A stretch of 64,000 bases of DNA. It comes from Caenimonas sedimenti. GTDB lineage: Bacteria; Pseudomonadota; Gammaproteobacteria; Burkholderiales; Burkholderiaceae_C. Positions within the stretch are counted from its first letter, which is position 1. Each line of letters opens with the position of its first letter. The notes beneath the pieces were generated by a model that was not told the origin of the DNA, searched no databases, and saw only the letters and a program-made list of their open reading frames with translations. Positions 16,085 through 24,958 of the stretch are shown here, one piece after another. Position numbers and translations under genes: made by a program. The DNA is taken from NCBI RefSeq assembly GCF_007833165.1, contig NZ_VOBQ01000019.1, positions 1 through 64,000 on the forward strand. Direction: 5' to 3'.

Positions 16085-17875
16085 ATGTTCGACCTCATCG
16101 CCCACAACCTCGCCCCGATCATGTTCGTGGGCCTGTTCGTCTTCCTGCTGATCGGCTTTCCGGTGGCCTTCAGCCTCGGCGCCTGCGGCCTGGCCTTCGC
16201 GGTCATCGGCATCAGCATGGGTGTCCTGCCCGAATCGCTGATGCAGGCCCTGCCCTTGCGGCTGTTCGGCATCATGCAGAACGACACGCTGCTGGCCATC
16301 CCCTTCTTCACGCTCATGGGGCTGATCCTCGAGCGCAGCGGCATGGCCGAAGACCTGCTGGACACCATCGGGCAGCTGTTCGGCCCGTTGCGCGGCGGCC
16401 TGGCCATTGCGGTGATCCTGGTGGGCGCCCTGTTGGCCGCGACCACCGGCGTGGTGGCCGCCTCCGTGATCTCCATGGGCCTGATCTCGTTGCCCATCAT
16501 GCTGCGCTACGGCTACGACCGCCGCATCGCCTCCGGCGTGATCGCGGCTTCCGGCACGCTGGCGCAGATCATCCCGCCCTCGCTGGTGCTGATCGTGCTG
16601 GCCGACCAGCTGGGCCGCAGCGTGGGCGACATGTACAAGGGCGCCTTCATTCCCGGCTTCATCCTCACGGGGCTGTATGTGGGCTATGTGGTGCTGGTCG
16701 CCGTGTTCAAGCCGGCCCACACGCCGGCCCTGCCGCTGGAAGCCCGGGTCTTCCGGGAAACCAACGGAAACAGCGGGACGCCCTCCCTGCTCGTGCTGAC
16801 CATCATCTCGACGGCCGCGGCCGTGATGTTCGGCAAGAACTACGCGCAGATCCAGACCTGGTGGAAAGGCACCGAGGTCACCAGCGTGGCCACGGACGAG
16901 ACCATCGTGGTGTCGATGGTCGTCGGCGTCGGCCTGGCATTCATCATCGCCGTGATCAACAAGGTCGCCCGCCTGGGCCTGCTCTCGCGCATCGCCGAAC
17001 GCGTGACCTTCGTGCTGATCCCGCCGCTGTTCCTGATCTTCCTGGTGCTGGGCACCATCTTCCTGGGCATCGCCACGCCCACGGAAGGCGGCGCCATGGG
17101 CGCGCTGGGCGCCTTCGCGATGGCGATGGCCCGCAAGCGCCTTTCGTTCTCGCTGCTCAAGCAGGCCCTGAACACCACCACCAAGCTTTCGTGCTTCGTG
17201 CTGTTCATCCTGATCGGCGCCACCATGTTCGGCCTCACCTTCCAGGGGGTCGATGGCCCCAAGTGGGTGGAGCACCTGCTGACCGGTCTGCCGGGCGGGC
17301 AGCTCGGTTTCCTGATCGTGGTGAACATCCTCATCTTCGTGCTGGCGTTCTTCCTGGACTTCTTCGAGCTGTCCTTCATCGTGGTCCCGCTGCTGGCGCC
17401 GGTGGCCGACAAGCTGGGCATCGACCTGGTGTGGTTCGGCGTCCTGCTGGCCGTGAACATGCAGACGTCGTTCATGCACCCGCCGTTCGGCTTCGCGCTG
17501 TTCTACCTGCGCAGCGTGGCCCCCGACAAGCCCTACGTCGACCGCATCACCAAGCAGCCGATCGCACCAGTCACCACGGGCCAGATCTACTGGGGCGCAG
17601 TGCCGTTCGTGTGCCTCCAGATCATCATGGTCGGCCTCATCATCGCGTTCCCCGACATCGTGTCGCGCGACAAGGAAGTGAAGTACGACCTGGACAAGGT
17701 GAAGATCGAGATGCCGGTGGAAACGCCCCTTGGAACGCCCGCGATGCCAGGTGTGCCGGCTTCCGGCGCACCATCGGTCGACCTCAAGCCCGAACCGCTG
17801 CCCGGCTCCGCGGAAGCCGACAAGAGCGCGGAAGAAGAGCAGAAGAAGATCGACGAGCTGTTCAACAAGAAGTAG
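16085..17875 (+). CDS. dctM: TRAP transporter large permease (DctM), long form
   Basis: A 596-residue large permease with many hydrophobic helices (FVGLFVFLLIGFPVAFSLG at the start). Ordinary DctM proteins have about 430 residues; this one has an extra segment near 220-310 with added helices and a polar C-terminal tail rich in Pro, Glu and Lys (about 540-596). The long form is typical of the mannitol/chloroaromatic-type TRAP group, to which the paired binding proteins at 27.8-30.2 kb also look related. It uses an ion gradient for uptake. It forms a two-gene operon with dctQ. Confidence 0.9.
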   Translation: MFDLIAHNLAPIMFVGLFVFLLIGFPVAFSLGACGLAFAVIGISMGVLPESLMQALPLRLFGIMQNDTLLAIPFFTLMGLILERSGMAEDLLDTIGQLFGPLRGGLAIAVILVGALLAATTGVVAASVISMGLISLPIMLRYGYDRRIASGVIAASGTLAQIIPPSLVLIVLADQLGRSVGDMYKGAFIPGFILTGLYVGYVVLVAVFKPAHTPALPLEARVFRETNGNSGTPSLLVLTIISTAAAVMFGKNYAQIQTWWKGTEVTSVATDETIVVSMVVGVGLAFIIAVINKVARLGLLSRIAERVTFVLIPPLFLIFLVLGTIFLGIATPTEGGAMGALGAFAMAMARKRLSFSLLKQALNTTTKLSCFVLFILIGATMFGLTFQGVDGPKWVEHLLTGLPGGQLGFLIVVNILIFVLAFFLDFFELSFIVVPLLAPVADKLGIDLVWFGVLLAVNMQTSFMHPPFGFALFYLRSVAPDKPYVDRITKQPIAPVTTGQIYWGAVPFVCLQIIMVGLIIAFPDIVSRDKEVKYDLDKVKIEMPVETPLGTPAMPGVPASGAPSVDLKPEPLPGSAEADKSAEEEQKKIDELFNKK

Positions 17876-17909
17876 GCGCCGCAGGCGGCTGACATCTCAT
17901 GTTCCGGGC

Positions 17910-18368
17910 ATGAATCCAGTCGCGGTCCGTCAGGCAGTCCTGGCCGATCTCGAGGTGGCCGCCGGACTGTTCGATCAGTACCGGCAGTTTCAAGGCAAGG
18001 CGGCGGATCTCCCCGCCAGCCGGACCTTCCTGCATGACAGGTTCAACCACGCGGAGTCGGTGGTGTTCCTCGCGACGGTCCAGGGCGAAGCCGTAGGCTT
18101 TGCGCAGCTCTATCCCAGCTTCTCGTCGACGGCGCTGGCCCGGGTGTTCATCCTGAACGACTTGTTTGTCGCCAAGGCCGGCCGCCGGGCGGGCGTTGCC
18201 TCGGCCCTGCTCGCGGCGGTTGAAGCGTACGCGTGGTCTCTGGGCGCCTGCCGCGTCAGCCTGAATGTCGCTCAGGGCAACGTCTCCGCCCAGGAGCTGT
18301 ACGACGCCGCGGGTTGGGCGCGGGACGCGGAGTTCTTCATGTACCACCGTTATCCGCCGAAGCCTTGA
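17910..18368 (+). CDS. GNAT family N-acetyltransferase
   Basis: A 152-residue single-domain acetyltransferase of the GNAT superfamily. The acetyl-CoA loop is seen as AKAGRRAGVASALL (about 93-106), preceded by the strand VFILNDLFV and followed by the C-terminal NVSAQELYDAAGW motif. It would transfer an acetyl group from acetyl-CoA to an amine; the substrate cannot be told. It follows dctM by 34 bases on the same strand but has its own spacing and no clear functional link. The ATG at ATGAATCCAG is the first giving the usual N-terminal strand. Confidence 0.85.
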   Translation: MNPVAVRQAVLADLEVAAGLFDQYRQFQGKAADLPASRTFLHDRFNHAESVVFLATVQGEAVGFAQLYPSFSSTALARVFILNDLFVAKAGRRAGVASALLAAVEAYAWSLGACRVSLNVAQGNVSAQELYDAAGWARDAEFFMYHRYPPKP

Positions 18369-18398
18369 GACTTGCGCCCTGCGCGCGGCCTCTTTTCC

Positions 18399-19808
18399 TC
18401 AGATCGGCGTCATGGCCGAAAAGTCCGGCTTCACTCCACTCGCGAACCCCGGCGCCGCGAGCGATGCCAAGCGGATTTCGCCACCCGCGATCCGCAGCCG
18501 CACCGCCCCGTGGGAGCGCTCATAGACGTCCGGGTGCGCCGCGAGAAACGCATCCTGCTCCGCCGCCGGCAACGCCGCCATCCCGTCGACGTAGTGGTGC
18601 CCGTTGCGCTCCACGTGCTGGATGCCCAGCAGGTTCACCAGCGCCAGGTCCTGCTGCACGGAAAGTCCCGCTTGCGTGGTCAAGTCTTCGGCGGACATGA
18701 AGTAGCGCGTGCCGCCCTCTTCCCTGTTCCATGCGGCACAGCGGGCGGCATTCAGGACAGACTTGTAGAAGCCCTTGCAAGTCTTGGACGACACGCCCGC
18801 GTAGCCGCGCTCACGGGCCTGCACGAAACTGTCCAGTTCGCCATCGGACTCGTCGATGATGACCGGCTTGCCGAAATCGGTTGCGCGCAGGTCGACGTCG
18901 AGCGCGACCTTGCGCGCGATGGGCTGCTCGATGAAGAGGATCGATGACCAGAGTCGGGCGAGCAGCGGCCGGGAGCGGATGCCGGCGACCAACGCCAGCA
19001 CGCCCGCCGCGTCCTGGTATTGCTCGTTGCCATCCAGCGAGGCGAAGTACGGCGCCTCCGCACGATCCAGCACCGCCGCGATCGCTTGCAAACGATCGAG
19101 GTCCGCCGCCACGTTGCCGCTCACCTTCAGCTTGAAGTAGCGATGGCCATGCGCGGCGATCACCTCCTCCAGCGTTTCGGGCAAGCCGTCGCCCACGCGC
19201 TCACGCAGATCGGCCGCTGTGATCGCATCGAGGAGACCGACGGTGTGGCGCGCATGGATGCTGGCGGCGGGCCGCAGCGCCGAGAGAAACTCGTCGATGC
19301 CCAGGCCGTCGAACTCGGCCCTCACCGGCCCGATCCCGGGCAGGTTGCGCTGCATCGCTTCGTAGAACGAAACACCCTGGGCGCGACAGACCGCATCGAG
19401 GATGGCACGGTCCAGCAATGCGGGCCCGTAGCTCGCCAGCAGCGGATTGAAGCCCCGCTTCGCACCCTCCACCGCGTGTGCGTCGTGCTGGCGCGCGAAG
19501 TGGCCGAATGGGCTGGCACCCGACGCATCGGAGAGATACGCCTCACGGGCCAGCCGCAGCACGGCCCGCAGGTGGTCGAAGTTGTCCTCGTTCGACAACG
19601 CCAGGTTCTTGTCGAACCACTTGGGCGCCATCAGTTCCGCAGCGGCACCCCAGTGGCTCGTGCCGTCGGCCGCCTCCACCCGCACGCGCGCGAAAGCCTG
19701 CGGGCATTCGGTGAGCGTGACCACGCCGAAGCGGAACGGCAGGCGCAGCTTGACGGGCCGCTCGTACAGCGCGACTTCATGCAGCTTGAATTTCGGCGCC
19801 TCAGACAC
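18399..19808 (-). CDS. Enolase-superfamily (mandelate racemase-like) dehydratase
   Basis: A 469-residue enolase-superfamily protein, longer than the usual 370-420. The barrel carries the catalytic FKLKVSG lysines (about 213-219), metal ligands in SLDGNEQY, FIEQP and IIDESDG, and a further lysine in GVSSKTCKG. Members remove water from, or epimerise, acid sugars after proton abstraction next to a carboxylate. The start is GTG, overlapping the stop of the upstream isomerase by 8 bases. It ends the leftward operon tctC-tctB-tctA-isomerase-enolase. Together with the lyase and SDR genes upstream it suggests sugar-acid breakdown. Substrate unknown. Confidence 0.85.
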   Translation of the reverse strand: MSEAPKFKLHEVALYERPVKLRLPFRFGVVTLTECPQAFARVRVEAADGTSHWGAAAELMAPKWFDKNLALSNEDNFDHLRAVLRLAREAYLSDASGASPFGHFARQHDAHAVEGAKRGFNPLLASYGPALLDRAILDAVCRAQGVSFYEAMQRNLPGIGPVRAEFDGLGIDEFLSALRPAASIHARHTVGLLDAITAADLRERVGDGLPETLEEVIAAHGHRYFKLKVSGNVAADLDRLQAIAAVLDRAEAPYFASLDGNEQYQDAAGVLALVAGIRSRPLLARLWSSILFIEQPIARKVALDVDLRATDFGKPVIIDESDGELDSFVQARERGYAGVSSKTCKGFYKSVLNAARCAAWNREEGGTRYFMSAEDLTTQAGLSVQQDLALVNLLGIQHVERNGHHYVDGMAALPAAEQDAFLAAHPDVYERSHGAVRLRIAGGEIRLASLAAPGFASGVKPDFSAMTPI

Positions 19809-20658
19809 GGTGGCGCAGCCCCGAGACGATGCCGCGCAGGTAGCCGATGGCGCGTGCCGCGCTGCCCGGCCCGTCTGGCACGTAGTCGAAGGGTTCCACG
19901 GCCACGATGCCGGGGAAGTAGCCCAGGTCGTGCATCTGCAGCAGGGTGCGCACGATGGGACCGAAGTCCAGCTCGCCCTGCCCTGGCCCGCGCCGGTTGG
20001 GGTCGTTCACCTGCACATGACCGATGACGTCCTGGGGCATCCACTTCGACATCAGCGCATGCACTTCTTCCGTCTCAGCCAGCCCGGCGGCGCTGCAGTC
20101 GATCATGGTCTTGAACGCGGGGTTGTCCACTTCGCGCACCATGCGGGCGGCGTCCGCGACGGTGTTCAGCAGGTCGGTCTCGCGCTGCGCCAGCGGCTCG
20201 ATGCAATAGGTGACGCCGCATTCGCGCGCGGTGAAGGCCGCGGTGGCCAGGCACTCGCGCGCCCGGTCCCAGGCTTCGCTGCCGGTCGAGCCGGGCGGCA
20301 CCGACCTCTGCTTCGGGGAGCCATGCACCAGGTAGCTGCCGCCCAGCAGCTTGCACAGTTCGCACAGGCGCTCCATCACGTCCATCGTGCGGCCGCGCAC
20401 CTTGTCGTCGGCGTCGACGATCGAGAGGCCCGTCGGTGCCACCAGCAGCCAGTGCAGGCCGAAGATCGCGAGGCCATGATCCGCCGCCGTCTTGCGGAAG
20501 GCCGCGGCATCGGCATCGGTCAACGTCATGGGGTCGGCGGCCAGCGTGAAGGGCGCGACTTCCAGGCCGTCGTATCCGAGGTCGGCGGCCAGCTTGCATT
20601 GCTGCGCGAACGACAAGGGCTGCAGGACTTCGTTGCACAGGGCGAACTTCAAGCTCAT
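19801..20658 (-). CDS. Sugar phosphate isomerase/epimerase (TIM barrel)
   Basis: A 285-residue xylose-isomerase-like TIM barrel of the IolE/IolI/hydroxypyruvate isomerase group. Landmarks are DGLEVAPF near 31-38, GLHWLLVAPTG near 63-73, YCIEPLAQRET near 151-161, and IGHVQVNDPNRRGPGQG near 216-232, with the acidic and histidine metal ligands expected of the fold. It probably isomerises or epimerises a free or phosphorylated sugar or keto acid. Four-base overlap with tctA upstream and eight-base overlap with the enolase gene downstream show co-translation in one catabolic operon. Substrate unknown. Confidence 0.85.
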   Translation of the reverse strand: MSLKFALCNEVLQPLSFAQQCKLAADLGYDGLEVAPFTLAADPMTLTDADAAAFRKTAADHGLAIFGLHWLLVAPTGLSIVDADDKVRGRTMDVMERLCELCKLLGGSYLVHGSPKQRSVPPGSTGSEAWDRARECLATAAFTARECGVTYCIEPLAQRETDLLNTVADAARMVREVDNPAFKTMIDCSAAGLAETEEVHALMSKWMPQDVIGHVQVNDPNRRGPGQGELDFGPIVRTLLQMHDLGYFPGIVAVEPFDYVPDGPGSAARAIGYLRGIVSGLRHRV

Positions 20659-22160
20659 GCGGACTCCGTGGCCGGCCGCCGGGTGAACAGCCGCCGCAGC
20701 ATCGGCAGCCGCAACAGGACCACCAGCACGATCAGCCCAAACATCACACCGGAGATCGGCCGCGTGAAGAACGGCGAGAGATCCCCGTCGGACAGCACCA
20801 GCCCGCGGCGGAAGTTCTTTTCCAGCAGATCGCCCAGCACGATGCCCAGCACCAGCGGCGCCATGGGGTAGCCGAAGCGCCGCAGCACGAAGCCCAGCAC
20901 CCCGAAGAACACCATGACCCAGATATCGAAAAGGCGCGAGGCGAGCGCGAAGGTGCCTACCGTGCAGAGCACGAGGATGATGGGCACGATGATGGTGGTG
21001 GGCACGCGCAGCACCTGCACGAGGAACTTGGTCAGGGTCAGACCATAGATCAGGATGCCGATCGTGGCCAGCATCATCATCGCGACGATGTCGTAGACGA
21101 ATTGCGGCGACTCGATCATGATCATCGGGCCCGGCTTCACCCCATGGATGAGCATGGCCGCCATCAGCACGGCCGCCGGCGCCGAGCCGGGGATCTGCAG
21201 CGTCAGCACGGGAATGATGGCGCCCGGTACGCAGGCGTTGTCACCGGTCTCGGCGGCCATCAGGCCTTCCACCGAGCCCTTGCCGAAGAGCTCCTTCTCC
21301 TTGCTGGCGCGCTTGGCCGCCGCGTAGGACGACCACGCGGCGACATCTTCGCCAACGCCGGGCACGATGCCGATGAAGGTGCCGATGACGCCGCTGCGGA
21401 TGATGGTGCGCCAGTACTGGAACACGTCGCGGATCTTCGGGATCACCGAGTCCAGCGCGTTGATCTTCACCGGCGGCCGCTTCTCACTCATCGCAACCAG
21501 GATTTCGGCAAAGCCGAAGGCGCCGACCAGGGCTGGCACTAGGGACACCCCGCCGGCCAGGTCGCGGTTGCCGAAGTTGAAGCGCTCGAAGGCATGGATG
21601 CCGTCCTGCCCGATGGTGGCGATGAACAGCCCGGCGAAACCGGCAATCCAGCCCTTGAGGGCATCGCCACCGGTGAGCGTGGCGGAGATGATCACGCCGA
21701 AAACCGCGAGCCAGAAGAATTCGTAGGCGCCGAACTTGAGTGCGAACTCGCCCAGCAGCGGCGTGAACAACGCCAGGAAGAACATGCCGATCAGTGTGCC
21801 CATGACCGACCCGCTGGTGGCGATGCCCATGGCGCGGCCGGCCATGCCCTGGCGCGCGAGCGCATAGCCGTCCAGGCACGACGCGGCCGAGGCGGGGGTG
21901 CCGGGGATGTTGAGCAGGATGGCGCTGCGGCTGCCGCCGTAGATGGCGCCCACGTAGGTGCAGATCAGCACCAGCAGCGCCTGCGACGACGGCAGCTTCA
22001 GGGTGAGCGTGGTCATCAGCGCCACACCCATGGTCGCGGTGAGGCCGGGCAGCGCGCCGATGACGACGCCCACGAAGGTGGAGGCCAGCACCAGCCCGAT
22101 GGCGGACGGGGTGAGGAAGCCGGCCAGCGAATGGCCGAAGGCGACGAGTCCCTGGAACAT
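20655..22160 (-). CDS. tctA: Tripartite tricarboxylate transporter large permease TctA
   Basis: A 501-residue membrane protein with about 10-12 helices and TctA hallmarks: GALPGLTATMGVALM near 38-52, YGGSRSAILLNIPGTP near 74-89, and GIVPGVGEDVAAW. It is the main channel of a TTT importer, driven by an ion gradient. It overlaps tctB by one base and the isomerase gene by four. Since TTT systems in Burkholderiales carry many organic acids, the substrate is likely that of the linked catabolic enzymes. Confidence 0.93.
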   Translation of the reverse strand: MFQGLVAFGHSLAGFLTPSAIGLVLASTFVGVVIGALPGLTATMGVALMTTLTLKLPSSQALLVLICTYVGAIYGGSRSAILLNIPGTPASAASCLDGYALARQGMAGRAMGIATSGSVMGTLIGMFFLALFTPLLGEFALKFGAYEFFWLAVFGVIISATLTGGDALKGWIAGFAGLFIATIGQDGIHAFERFNFGNRDLAGGVSLVPALVGAFGFAEILVAMSEKRPPVKINALDSVIPKIRDVFQYWRTIIRSGVIGTFIGIVPGVGEDVAAWSSYAAAKRASKEKELFGKGSVEGLMAAETGDNACVPGAIIPVLTLQIPGSAPAAVLMAAMLIHGVKPGPMIMIESPQFVYDIVAMMMLATIGILIYGLTLTKFLVQVLRVPTTIIVPIILVLCTVGTFALASRLFDIWVMVFFGVLGFVLRRFGYPMAPLVLGIVLGDLLEKNFRRGLVLSDGDLSPFFTRPISGVMFGLIVLVVLLRLPMLRRLFTRRPATESA

Positions 22161-22687
22161 CAGGGCAGGCGGACGTAGAACACGTTCTGGAACACGAGGG
22201 TCACCACGGCGCTAGTGGCGACGCCGCAGGTGAGTGCCAGGACCGCCTGCCTCGCGGTGGTCCGGCCCAGGGCCGTCTGCCGCGCGCGGTCGAAGAAGAA
22301 GATGAAGGCCGTGACGAAGGCTCCTGTGGCCAGCCAGAACGGCAGGCCATGGCCGACCAGCACGACGGCATAGAGGAGCATGGCGCCGAGCACGACCAGG
22401 ATGTAGCGGCGTGCGCCGGCTTCGACGGGCGCCGGCGCGCCGGCCGGCCCCAGCGCACCCCGCGCGATGGAACGGGCAGCCAGTGCCAGCCCCAGCGCGA
22501 GGATCGCCGCTCCGAGGAGACCGGGGACCAGGCCCGGAATCTCGTACTTGTTGATGTGGAGCTTTTCCAGCCGGTCCATGCGCCAGGCTCCGACGGCGAT
22601 GGCACCACCGAACACAACCCAAACCAGCGCGGACACGAAGTCCGCGCGCGGCGACACCTGCCCTTCGGGCCCGGACTCGATGCTCAC
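22160..22687 (-). CDS. tctB: Tripartite tricarboxylate transporter small permease TctB
   Basis: A 175-residue protein with four hydrophobic helices (for example FVSALVWVVFGGAIAVGAW and YILVVLGAMLLYAVVLVG), the small membrane subunit of the TTT importer. The start codon is GTG, 7 bases after the tctC stop. Poorly conserved in sequence as usual for TctB; the assignment rests on topology and the gene order C-B-A. Confidence 0.88.
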   Translation of the reverse strand: MSIESGPEGQVSPRADFVSALVWVVFGGAIAVGAWRMDRLEKLHINKYEIPGLVPGLLGAAILALGLALAARSIARGALGPAGAPAPVEAGARRYILVVLGAMLLYAVVLVGHGLPFWLATGAFVTAFIFFFDRARQTALGRTTARQAVLALTCGVATSAVVTLVFQNVFYVRLP

Positions 22688-22694
22688 CGGTGCG

Positions 22695-23705
22695 TTAAGG
22701 CTTGGCGATGCCCACGGTGTCGGGCGCCACCTTGGTCTTGCCCGTCGAGTGCAGCAGCCAGGCGTTGGCCTGGATGGCCGGCATCGCGGCGTTCAGCGCC
22801 GCGTCGCCCGCGACCGGCGCGAACAGCGCGCCGCGGTTGACCGCGTAGGCCTTGATCGCGGCGTTGTTGGCGATGTTTTCGGCCCAGACCTTCTGCACGG
22901 TCGCCACCACGTCGGGCGGCACGCCCTTCGGGATGAAGATCCCGAAATAATTGGCCGGCGACTTGAAGCCGGGGATGTACTTGCTGATGGGTTCGATGGT
23001 GCCGTAGCCCTCGATCTCCAGCGGGCGGTCGCTCACCGTGGCCAACGGCCGGATGCGCTTGCCACGGATCATTTCGGCCTGCTCCACGGCCAGCTGCGTG
23101 GTGAGGTCGGTCTCGCCGGACACCGTGGCGACCACCGCGGGGTTGCCGCCGTCATAAGTGACATGGCGGTACTTGACCCCGGTGGCGCGGGAGATCGCTT
23201 CCATCGCGTTGTGGCCTCCGGAAGTGACCCCTGCCGTCGCGACCTTGATTTCGCCCGGCTTGGCCTTCATGGCGTCGAGCAGTTGCGTCATGTTCTGGTA
23301 GGGGGTGGACGCGCCCACGCCGACCACCGGGATGTTGGCCACCGACAGGAACAGGTGCCAGTCCCTGGCCGGCACATCCAGCATGCCCAGGGCCTGGTAG
23401 GTGCCGAGGTCCTGCGCCGCGCCGGCGGCCCAGGTGTAGCCGTCCTTGGCCGCTTCCCAGGCGTTCTTGGTGCCGATGGAGCCGGAGGCGCCCGGCTGGT
23501 TCACCACGATGATCTTCTGGCCCAGCACCTTCTCGAGTTCACCGGCCGTCACGCGCGTGATCTGGTCGGTGGATCCGCCGGCGGCCCACGGCACGATCAG
23601 GTTGATCGGCTTGGTCGGTTTCCAGGCCTGCGCGGCGGCGGGCAGTGCGAAGCCGGCGGCGAGGGCGGCCGCGGCAGCGGCCTGGAGGAGGAAGCGCTTC
23701 TTCAT
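22695..23705 (-). CDS. Tripartite tricarboxylate transporter binding protein TctC (Bug)
   Basis: A 336-residue Bug-family periplasmic receptor with signal peptide (KKRFLLQAAAAAALAAGFAL, cleavage after AAAQA). The mature start WKPTKPINLIVPWAAGGSTD is the Bug signature, and a second conserved block includes GSIGTKNAWEAAKDGYTW. It delivers an organic acid to TctAB. It is the first gene of the tctCBA-isomerase-enolase unit, with a good ribosome-binding site (GGAGAC). The AT-richer 86 bases upstream hold inverted and direct repeats that may be its operator. Confidence 0.92.
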   Translation of the reverse strand: MKKRFLLQAAAAAALAAGFALPAAAQAWKPTKPINLIVPWAAGGSTDQITRVTAGELEKVLGQKIIVVNQPGASGSIGTKNAWEAAKDGYTWAAGAAQDLGTYQALGMLDVPARDWHLFLSVANIPVVGVGASTPYQNMTQLLDAMKAKPGEIKVATAGVTSGGHNAMEAISRATGVKYRHVTYDGGNPAVVATVSGETDLTTQLAVEQAEMIRGKRIRPLATVSDRPLEIEGYGTIEPISKYIPGFKSPANYFGIFIPKGVPPDVVATVQKVWAENIANNAAIKAYAVNRGALFAPVAGDAALNAAMPAIQANAWLLHSTGKTKVAPDTVGIAKP

Positions 23706-23715
23706 GGTGTGTCTC

Positions 23716-23753
23716 CGGTTTAATTCCCTAAACGGTTAATTAGCACTTTAGGG
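23716..23753. promoter_or_regulatory. Repeats in the tctC promoter region
   Basis: In this AT-rich patch CCCTAAA (23726-23732) and TTTAGGG (23747-23753) form a perfect 7-base inverted repeat with 14 bases between. CGGTTTAATT and CGGTTAATTA also repeat directly, 17 bases apart. The patch lies 10-50 bases before the tctC start codon, in a region otherwise unlike its GC-rich surroundings. An operator for an unlinked regulator is likely; no regulator gene is nearby. Confidence 0.5.
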
Positions 23754-23791
23754 TTTGGCGGTCGGGCTGTCAACGCGGGTTGCCCCCAGCA

Positions 23792-24859
23792 TCAAGCCAG
23801 CCACCGCTCCCGATGCGCCGCCACGAACCCATCGTCCGCCAGGTGCGGGTAGTCCGCTTGCACCCGCGTGAGCTCGGCCGCCTGCCCGGGGCTCAAGCCC
23901 TCCGCCGGATCCAGGCACCACGTGCCCTCCAGCAACCCCTGCCGCCGCAGAACCTCGTGGCAGCCCGCGATGCAGCCGTGGAAATCGTGGGCCACGTCGA
24001 ACAGGGCCGCATTGCAATCGGTCACCTGCGCGTCGAGGGCCAGCAAGTCGGGCGGCACGCTGCCCTGCTCGATGGCGGCATGGATCCGGTCCAGCAGTTG
24101 CACGGCCTTCTGCGTCCACACGCTCCAGTGCCCCAGCAGTCCGCCGCGGATGCGCACCGTCACGGGGTGGCCGCCGCGCATGAAGGTGAAAGGCGAGAGC
24201 AGGTCGAGCACGATGTGGTCGTCGTTGCCGGTGTAGAGCGTGACGCGCTCCTCGGCTCGGGCCGCCACCACACCGCGGATCACGTCCAGCGTGCGGTAGC
24301 GATGGAACGGCGCCATCTTGATGGCCACCACGTTGTCGATTTCAGCGAAGCGGCGCCAGAACGTCATCGGCAGGTGGATGCCGCCCACGGCAGGCTGCAG
24401 GTAGAAGCCGACCAGGGGCATCACCTCCGCGACCGCACTGCAGTGGGCGACCAGTTCGTCTTCGCTCGCACCGCGCATCGCGGCGAGGCTGAGCAAGCCG
24501 GCGTGATAGCCGAGCCCGCGCGCGATGCCGGCCTCGCGCATCGCCTGCTGCGTCTGGCCGGCCAGTCCCGCCACCATGAAGAGCGGGCGCTTGCCGCCGA
24601 TCGGTTCCCATTCGTGCGCGGTACGCATCGCGAGTTCCAGCACCGGCTCGTATAGGCCGACGTCGCGGATCGCAAACTGGGTCGAATGCACGCCCACCGC
24701 GACGCCGCCGGCGCCCGCATCGAGGTAGTAGCGGGTCATGGCGCGCTGGCGGCGGGCATCGAGTTGCCGGTTGGCGTCGAGCGCGAGCAAATGCGCGGGG
24801 ATGCAGGCGCCGCGGCGCAGCACGGCGAAGCTTTCAGAAGGCAGTTCAGTCCAATGCAT
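23792..24859 (-). CDS. Dihydrodipicolinate synthase-family lyase
   Basis: A 355-residue protein of the DHDPS/N-acetylneuraminate lyase superfamily, longer than the usual 290-310. The Schiff-base lysine is seen in VVAIKMAPF (about residue 185) and the partner tyrosine in GFYLQPAVGG; an N-terminal GGVAVGVHSTQF replaces the canonical GTTGE block. Such enzymes split or dehydrate 2-keto acid sugars. It lies between the SDR-like gene and tctC on the same strand, so it probably serves the same pathway. A good ribosome-binding site (GAGGA) supports the ATG. Substrate unknown. Confidence 0.82.
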   Translation of the reverse strand: MHWTELPSESFAVLRRGACIPAHLLALDANRQLDARRQRAMTRYYLDAGAGGVAVGVHSTQFAIRDVGLYEPVLELAMRTAHEWEPIGGKRPLFMVAGLAGQTQQAMREAGIARGLGYHAGLLSLAAMRGASEDELVAHCSAVAEVMPLVGFYLQPAVGGIHLPMTFWRRFAEIDNVVAIKMAPFHRYRTLDVIRGVVAARAEERVTLYTGNDDHIVLDLLSPFTFMRGGHPVTVRIRGGLLGHWSVWTQKAVQLLDRIHAAIEQGSVPPDLLALDAQVTDCNAALFDVAHDFHGCIAGCHEVLRRQGLLEGTWCLDPAEGLSPGQAAELTRVQADYPHLADDGFVAAHRERWLA

Positions 24860-24910
24860 GTCGATCCTCGTTGCCCTTCCAGTGCCACCGCGGAACCGGC
24901 TTTGCCGGGC

Positions 24911-24958
24911 CGCCGGTGGCGCCCCCTGGGGGGAGGCGCCGCAGGCGCTTCGGGGGGG
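24911..24958. repeat. GC-rich REP-like hairpins between two genes
   Basis: Nested palindromes such as GCCCCCTGGGGGG and GCGCCGCAGGCGC, then TTCGGGGGGG, fill the gap between the SDR-like gene and the lyase gene. This wording is characteristic of repetitive intergenic elements in Comamonadaceae. It may attenuate transcription between the two genes. Confidence 0.5.
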
